NCBI GenBank assembly: GCA_003171295.1
Contig: PMYF01000472.1
Coordinates: 1-9,154 of the forward strand
DNA: 9,154 nucleotides
Origin: Acidobacteriota bacterium
GTDB lineage: Bacteria > Acidobacteriota > Terriglobia > UBA7540
Direction of reading: 5' to 3'
In this document: one piece after another, positions 5,421 through 9,154 of the stretch
How the letters are laid out: each line of letters starts with the position of its first letter
Numbering within the stretch: the stretch's first letter is position 1
Made by a program: the position numbers and the translations under genes
Notes under the pieces: model-generated
Databases searched by the model: none
What the model was told of the DNA's origin: nothing
The model's input: the letters and a program-made list of their open reading frames with translations, nothing else

Positions 5421-6131
5421 TCACAAGCCAGGCGGCCGCACCCAGTCCCAGAAGGCTCCTGGGGCGACCGATGAGACAGCGATCATTTGCTGGGCAACCG
5501 GCTCGCCGGCCGACCAAGAACCCTCTAAATCCTCCAAGTGTGCCGCCTCATCCCAAATGATGACCGTAGGGTGATAGAGTCTCACTTGGTCCGCGCCGCT
5601 TGGAACACCCTGAAGAATCGAACCGTTGCGCCAACTTATTGCATCGCCCGGTTGATCTTCCATCGGCTTGGTGAGGGGAAATTCCTGCTTGAGCCGTTCG
5701 CCCTGTTGATCGTAAAGAGTCCTTCCGTAGCCAGGGACGCCAGCGCCTTTGATCAGGTCTATAGCCTTCCCTTCTTTCTGTGTCTGCACGATCACGCGGG
5801 TACGCGGACGGGTTTGGCATAACCAGACACCGTAGCCGATGACACACCACGACACCATCATCTCACGCGACTTTGGAATCAAAAGCCGGTCTTTGGTCTG
5901 GAGAATCCGAAATAGCCAGGGGAAGTATGGGAGATTGGCAAACGGTTGGTACGGGCCGTCGAATCCGTGCGCTACCCACTTTTCGTCGTAAGACTTCGTA
6001 CACTCTTGCAGCCAGTAGAGGGGGGCCGGGCGGGCGCCGTCGCCTTTCAGGACTGCGGGTAGGATCCTATCCTGAAAGTCTTGCTCCTCTAAAAGCGCGT
6101 GTAGTTCTGCGGCCTCAACGTCACTGAGCAT
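5421..6131 (-). CDS. phage terminase large subunit, truncated after the ATPase domain, 236 aa
   Basis: The large terminase subunit is the ATPase-nuclease that packages phage DNA. Counting from the ATG at 6131, LLIPKSREMMVSW (83-95) is the variant Walker A of terminases. TVIIWDEAAHL (189-199) is Walker B with the catalytic Glu, and MIAVSSVAPGAFWD (216-229) is the coupling motif that follows it. The N-terminal PLYWLQECTKSYDEKW and PYQPFANLPYFPWL fit the adaptor region of such proteins. The chain ends a few residues later, while full terminases run on for roughly another 200 residues of RNase H-like nuclease. Only about 110 nt separate the stop from the next gene, so that domain is absent here. 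The start overlaps the upstream gene by 11 nt. An in-frame ATG at 6209 would begin with an Arg-rich stretch inside the neighbour and is less likely. The gene is probably non-functional for packaging. Confidence 0.85.
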   Translation of the reverse strand: MLSDVEAAELHALLEEQDFQDRILPAVLKGDGARPAPLYWLQECTKSYDEKWVAHGFDGPYQPFANLPYFPWLFRILQTKDRLLIPKSREMMVSWCVIGYGVWLCQTRPRTRVIVQTQKEGKAIDLIKGAGVPGYGRTLYDQQGERLKQEFPLTKPMEDQPGDAISWRNGSILQGVPSGADQVRLYHPTVIIWDEAAHLEDLEGSWSAGEPVAQQMIAVSSVAPGAFWDWVRPPGL

Positions 6132-6672
6132 TAGCCGTCCGCTTGGCCCAGAGTTCAGCGATTCGAGCCTCGCGCTCCTCGGGAGACATCGCCCGCGTCT
6201 CATCAGCAACGGTAACGTCTTTTTCTTCCCGAGTCACAAACACCTGACTACCTTTGAGCACATCCGTTGCGGCCTTCAGCGCATCGAGTCCGGCTGACAA
6301 CCCGCGCTTGAATGCCTGGTCGAGCCTCCGCTTCAAATCGTCACCATCCAGAACCTCAATGGGTTTGGTTCCCGAAGCCTGCATATCCCCAGCCTCAACG
6401 CCCTCGATGGCCTTGCGGAACACGCCAATAGACCCAGGGATGAGGTCGAGAACCTCCTGCCGGTGTGCCCGGACAATTTCCTGGTATTGACGATGGCCCA
6501 AAATCTCCCGGACGGTCGAGCGGGCTACGCCTTCTTCCCGCGCGATTGCGGAGTTCGTTTTACCCGTGATTTTCTTGGCTATGATGCGGCTCTGCGTGGC
6601 TTCGGGAGTGTAGGGTCCACGTGGCCCGCTAGCCTTTTTCTGAGTGTTTTTGCCAGATTTCGTTTCGGTCAT
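6121..6672 (-). CDS. probable terminase small subunit, DNA-binding, 183 aa
   Basis: It lies directly upstream of the large terminase gene and overlaps it by 11 nt, the usual small-large order. The N-terminus is basic (residues 1-25). A helix-turn-helix follows at about 27-58 (SRIIAKKITGKTNSAIAREEGVARSTVREILGH), as expected for recognising the packaging site. The remainder (65-183) is helical and charged, with an acidic C-terminal part (MSPEEREARIAELWAKR) of the kind that contacts the large subunit. The start is supported by GAGGGGG at 6681-6687, 8 nt before the ATG. The gene looks intact while its partner is cut short. The assignment rests on context plus the helix-turn-helix; a phage-derived regulator is the alternative. 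Confidence 0.7.
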   Translation of the reverse strand: MTETKSGKNTQKKASGPRGPYTPEATQSRIIAKKITGKTNSAIAREEGVARSTVREILGHRQYQEIVRAHRQEVLDLIPGSIGVFRKAIEGVEAGDMQASGTKPIEVLDGDDLKRRLDQAFKRGLSAGLDALKAATDVLKGSQVFVTREEKDVTVADETRAMSPEEREARIAELWAKRTANAQ

Positions 6673-6727
6673 TCGCTAGTCCCCCTCAAACCCACGATGG
6701 CAGGTGGCGTGACTGTGTGTCAACCGG

Positions 6728-6809
6728 TCCCGGCCATTTCCCTGAGTACAAGATCGGTACAACTTGAGCGTTCCCGGCGTGCTTTTCAGTGCTTTTCGGT
6801 TGCCAACCG
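6728..6809. repeat. cluster of short direct repeats and a palindrome at the phage-chromosome boundary
   Basis: Within 82 nt there are TCCCGGC twice (6728-6734, 6772-6778), GTACAA twice (6746-6751, 6757-6762, 11 nt apart) and GTGCTTTTC twice in tandem (6779-6787, 6789-6797). They are followed by CGGTTG-C-CAACCG (6797-6809). The cluster lies upstream of the terminase genes and before the lepA promoter. It could be a packaging or attachment site, or a regulator binding region. Confidence 0.45.
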
Positions 6810-6822
6810 TGCCGCAGAATCA

Positions 6823-6852
6823 TTGACTTAGAACATCCTGAGATGCTAGATT
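6823..6852 (+). promoter_or_regulatory. candidate lepA promoter
   Basis: TTGACT (6823-6828) matches the -35 consensus at five of six positions. TAGATT (6847-6852) follows after 18 nt and matches the -10 at four of six. It would give lepA a leader of about 110 nt. The rest of the 296-nt gap (6673-6968) holds the repeat cluster listed separately and nothing else that I can identify. Confidence 0.4.
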
Positions 6853-6968
6853 TTCAAAGGGTTAGGAAACAGTCTCGCGTTTGGCAAAGGCCTGCTCCCA
6901 CACTCGCACCACGCGGTGAATCTCCCCTTGGTTCGCATTCTGCGCGCAACCGGCGGAACGATGGTTTC

Positions 6969-8771
6969 ATGATCGACGCTCGCTTCATTCGCAACTTCTC
7001 GATTGTCGCTCACATCGATCATGGCAAGTCCACGCTGGCCGACCGCCTGCTTGAGATCACCGGCGCGCTTTCCAAACGCGAGATGTCGGAGCAGGTCCTC
7101 GACTCCATGGACCTGGAACGCGAGCGCGGCATCACCATCAAGGCCCACGCCGTGCGGCTGCACTACAAGGCCCACGACGGCAGCGAATACCTGCTCAACA
7201 TCATTGACACGCCGGGCCACGTGGATTTCTCCTACGAAGTCTCGCGCAGCCTCTCCGCCTGCGAAGGCGCGGTACTGGTGATTGATGCCTCGCAAGGGGT
7301 GGAAGCCCAGACGCTGGCCAATGCTCAGCTCGCGATGAACAACCATCTCGCCATCGTGCCGGTCATCAACAAAATTGACCTGCCGGGCGCCGACATCGAA
7401 TCCACTAAGCAACAGATTGAGCACGCCCTGACGCTTGATCCCAAGGAGGCGCTGCTCATCAGCGCGAAAGCCGGGGCCGGGGTTGAGGATGTACTGGAAG
7501 CCATTATCGCGCGCATCCCTCCACCCACGGGATCGCCCGAGGCGCCGCTCCAGGCGCTGATTTTCGACTCCTGGTTCGATGCGTACCGCGGCGTCGTGGT
7601 CCTGGCGCGCGTCATGCAGGGCACGCTTTCCACCGGCATGCGCATCAAGCTCTGGTCGAACGACCAGGTGTACAACGTCGAGGAGCTCGGTGTACTTACT
7701 CCCAAACCCGTGCGCGTTGAGCAACTGGGGGCCGGCGAAGTCGGCTTCGTCATCGCCAACATCAAGCGCATTTCCGAAACCCGCATTGGCGATACCATCA
7801 CGGACGACGCGCGCCCCGCTCCGGGTCCGTTGCCGGGCTTCGAAGAAGTCAAATCCATGGTCTTCGCGGGCCTTTATCCGGTTGACTCCAGCGGTTACGA
7901 GAATCTGCGCGACGCCATCGATAAGCTGCGCCTCAATGACGCTTCGCTTGTCCACGAGCCTGAGAACTCCGAAGCTCTCGGCTTCGGATTCCGCTGTGGC
8001 TTCCTCGGGTTGCTCCACATGGAGATCGTGCAGGAGCGCCTGGAACGGGAATTCGGTATTGACCTCATCACCACCGCGCCCAGCGTCCGTTATCGCATCA
8101 CCACCAAGGCGGGCGACGTCCTGGACGTTCACACGCCCACCAAGTTCCCCGCCTCGGGCGATATCGAGAAGGTGGAGGAGCCCATCATTCGGGCCCAGAT
8201 ATTCACGCAGGACGAGTACCTGGGCGGAATCCTCGCGCTGCTCGAGGAGAAGCGCGGCGTGCAGAAAGGCTTTGAATACATCTCCGGCAAGCGCGTATTG
8301 CTGACCTACGAGCTGCCGCTTAACGAAATCGTCCTCGACTTCTACGACCGGCTCAAGGCAGTCTCGCGCGGCTACGCGTCGCTCGATTACCACTTCGCGG
8401 GCTTCCGGGTTTCGGACTTGGTCAAGGTGGATTTCCTCGTCGCGGGTGAGCCTGTGGACGCGCTCAGCTTTATCTGCCATCGCGACGCCGCCTTCCCCCG
8501 GGGCCGTTCCCTCTGTACCCGAATGCGCAAACTGATTCCGCGCCAGATGTTCGAGGTCGCCCTCCAAGCCTCCATCGGCTCGCGCGTCATCGCCCGCGAG
8601 AACGTCGCGGCCATTCGCAAGAACGTGCTGGCCAAGTGTTACGGCGGCGACATCACGCGCAAGCGTAAGCTGCTCGAAAAGCAGAAAGAAGGGAAGAAGC
8701 GCATGAAACGCGTGGGCCGCGTCGACATACCGCAGGAAGCTTTCCTCGCCGTGCTCAAGGTTTCGGAATAG
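6969..8771 (+). CDS. lepA: LepA, translation elongation factor 4 (GTPase), 600 aa
   Basis: LepA is a ribosome-bound translational GTPase related to EF-G, linked to back-translocation and to initiation or ribosome assembly. All GTP-binding motifs are present: G1 AHIDHGKST (14-22), G2 RGIT (53-56), G3 DTPGH (80-84), G4 NKID (134-137) and G5 SAK (165-167). The middle contains EF-G-like domains 2, 3 and 5. The C-terminus carries the LepA-specific basic segment YGGDITRKRKLLEKQKEGKKRMK and ends in FLAVLKVSE. At 600 aa it is full length. The ATG at 6969 was chosen because the family begins at IRNFSIVAHIDHGKS, and the 60 in-frame residues upstream are not LepA-like. Ribosome binding is weak (GGCGGA, about 13 nt away). 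Codons are markedly G/C-ending compared with the genes to the left, fitting a core chromosomal gene. Confidence 0.98.
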   Translation: MIDARFIRNFSIVAHIDHGKSTLADRLLEITGALSKREMSEQVLDSMDLERERGITIKAHAVRLHYKAHDGSEYLLNIIDTPGHVDFSYEVSRSLSACEGAVLVIDASQGVEAQTLANAQLAMNNHLAIVPVINKIDLPGADIESTKQQIEHALTLDPKEALLISAKAGAGVEDVLEAIIARIPPPTGSPEAPLQALIFDSWFDAYRGVVVLARVMQGTLSTGMRIKLWSNDQVYNVEELGVLTPKPVRVEQLGAGEVGFVIANIKRISETRIGDTITDDARPAPGPLPGFEEVKSMVFAGLYPVDSSGYENLRDAIDKLRLNDASLVHEPENSEALGFGFRCGFLGLLHMEIVQERLEREFGIDLITTAPSVRYRITTKAGDVLDVHTPTKFPASGDIEKVEEPIIRAQIFTQDEYLGGILALLEEKRGVQKGFEYISGKRVLLTYELPLNEIVLDFYDRLKAVSRGYASLDYHFAGFRVSDLVKVDFLVAGEPVDALSFICHRDAAFPRGRSLCTRMRKLIPRQMFEVALQASIGSRVIARENVAAIRKNVLAKCYGGDITRKRKLLEKQKEGKKRMKRVGRVDIPQEAFLAVLKVSE

Positions 8772-8838
8772 GGACGTTTCTGCCGAAGCTCCTCCCGTAT
8801 TGTCTTATGCCGTGACCTGGTGCTTTGCCCAGGGCGAC

Positions 8839-8852
8839 GGCGCGGCCGCGCC
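8839..8852. repeat. 14-bp GC palindrome downstream of lepA
   Basis: GGCGCGGCCGCGCC is a perfect palindrome with no loop, in the 153-nt gap between lepA and the kinase gene. A small hairpin, CCTGG/CCAGG (8816-8820, 8829-8833), lies just before it. Neither is followed by a T-run, so neither is a canonical terminator. Confidence 0.35.
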
Positions 8853-8924
8853 GCGCGCACGAATGGCTACTTCTTCCGGGCCACTCGCGGTAAAATTCTC
8901 AGGACGTCATCCAGGGAGCAACGC

Positions 8925-9154
8925 ATGGAACTCGAAACCGTCAAGATCGAAAAGCCCGCCGACATGAATTTCATCCTCGGCCAAGCACACTTCATCAAGA
9001 CCGTCGAGGACCTTTACGAAGCGATCGTGCAAACCGCGCCCCACATGAAGTTCGGTGTCGGGTTCTGTGAATCTTCCGGGCCGGCGCTGGTACGCTTTGC
9101 AGGAAACGACCCTCCGCTCATCGAGCTCGCCCAGAAGAACGCGCTCGCGCTGGC
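8925..9154 (+). CDS. adenosine-specific kinase (PF04008/DUF355 type), N-terminal part
   Basis: The 76 complete codons present start MELETVKIEKPADMNFILGQ and continue with HFIKTVEDLYEAIV and MKFGVGFCESSGPALVRFAGND. This matches the opening of the small adenosine-specific kinase family described first from archaea, whose members are about 160 residues. The family was named from structural work and adenosine binding; its cellular role is poorly settled. AGGGAG (8913-8918) lies 6 nt before the ATG and supports the start. TAAAAT at 8891-8896 could be a -10, but no good -35 goes with it. The gene runs past the window end, so roughly half is missing. It follows lepA on the same strand after 153 nt and may have its own promoter. 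Confidence 0.9.
   Translation, partial: MELETVKIEKPADMNFILGQAHFIKTVEDLYEAIVQTAPHMKFGVGFCESSGPALVRFAGNDPPLIELAQKNALAL

Noticed and set aside
7579..8304. 241-aa + strand frame and a 177-aa - strand frame at 7325-7858
   Set aside because: Both overlap lepA and are Ser/Arg/Pro-rich, typical of out-of-frame readings.
6846..8567. 573-aa open frame on the - strand
   Set aside because: It lies opposite lepA and exists because GC-rich coding DNA leaves the opposite strand open. lepA has all family motifs.
8839..8852. intrinsic terminator of lepA
   Set aside because: The palindrome has no loop and no following T-run, so it is listed only as a repeat.
1..9154. CRISPR array, tRNA, rRNA or complete insertion sequence
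   Set aside because: No regularly spaced repeats, no tRNA- or rRNA-like sequence and no transposase were found on either strand.

Overview
The right third of the window (about 6970 to the end) is ordinary bacterial chromosome: a complete, GC-rich lepA (translation elongation factor 4), followed on the same strand by the start of a gene for a small adenosine-specific kinase (PF04008/DUF355 type) that runs off the window. Protein wording and base composition suggest a moderately GC-rich soil-type bacterium, most likely an acidobacterium. That placement comes from remembered similarity of LepA and the kinase, not from a search.

Everything left of about 6700 looks like an accessory, phage- and mobile-element-derived region. 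Left to right it holds: a small GTG-start hypothetical gene (91-396, +); a compact serine recombinase (468-1082, +); a five-helix membrane protein of unknown function (1294-2559, -); a small, weakly supported hypothetical gene (2652-3080, +); a toxin-antitoxin operon (4360 down to 3123, -); an uncharacterised 218-residue protein (5311 down to 4655, -); and a terminase pair (6672 down to 5421, -). The large terminase subunit stops just after its ATPase core and lacks the nuclease domain. No portal, capsid or tail gene follows, so this is a prophage remnant whose downstream part has been lost or replaced by cargo.

The most interesting locus is the toxin-antitoxin operon. The antitoxin has an MqsA-type zinc ribbon and XRE-like helix-turn-helix followed by a Panacea (DUF4065/SocA-like) domain. 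The upstream gene encodes a small basic protein whose C-terminus resembles MqsR/RelE-fold RNases. The two genes overlap by 4 nt (ATGA). A strong Shine-Dalgarno for the antitoxin lies inside the last toxin codons, while the toxin has none. A perfect 16-bp palindrome (GGTATCATATGATACC) sits 14 nt upstream of the toxin start beside a consensus TTGACA, and is the obvious candidate autorepression operator.

The boundary between the phage remnant and lepA (6673-6968) contains a cluster of short direct repeats and a palindrome, then a promoter candidate for lepA. No tRNA, rRNA, CRISPR array or complete insertion sequence was seen.
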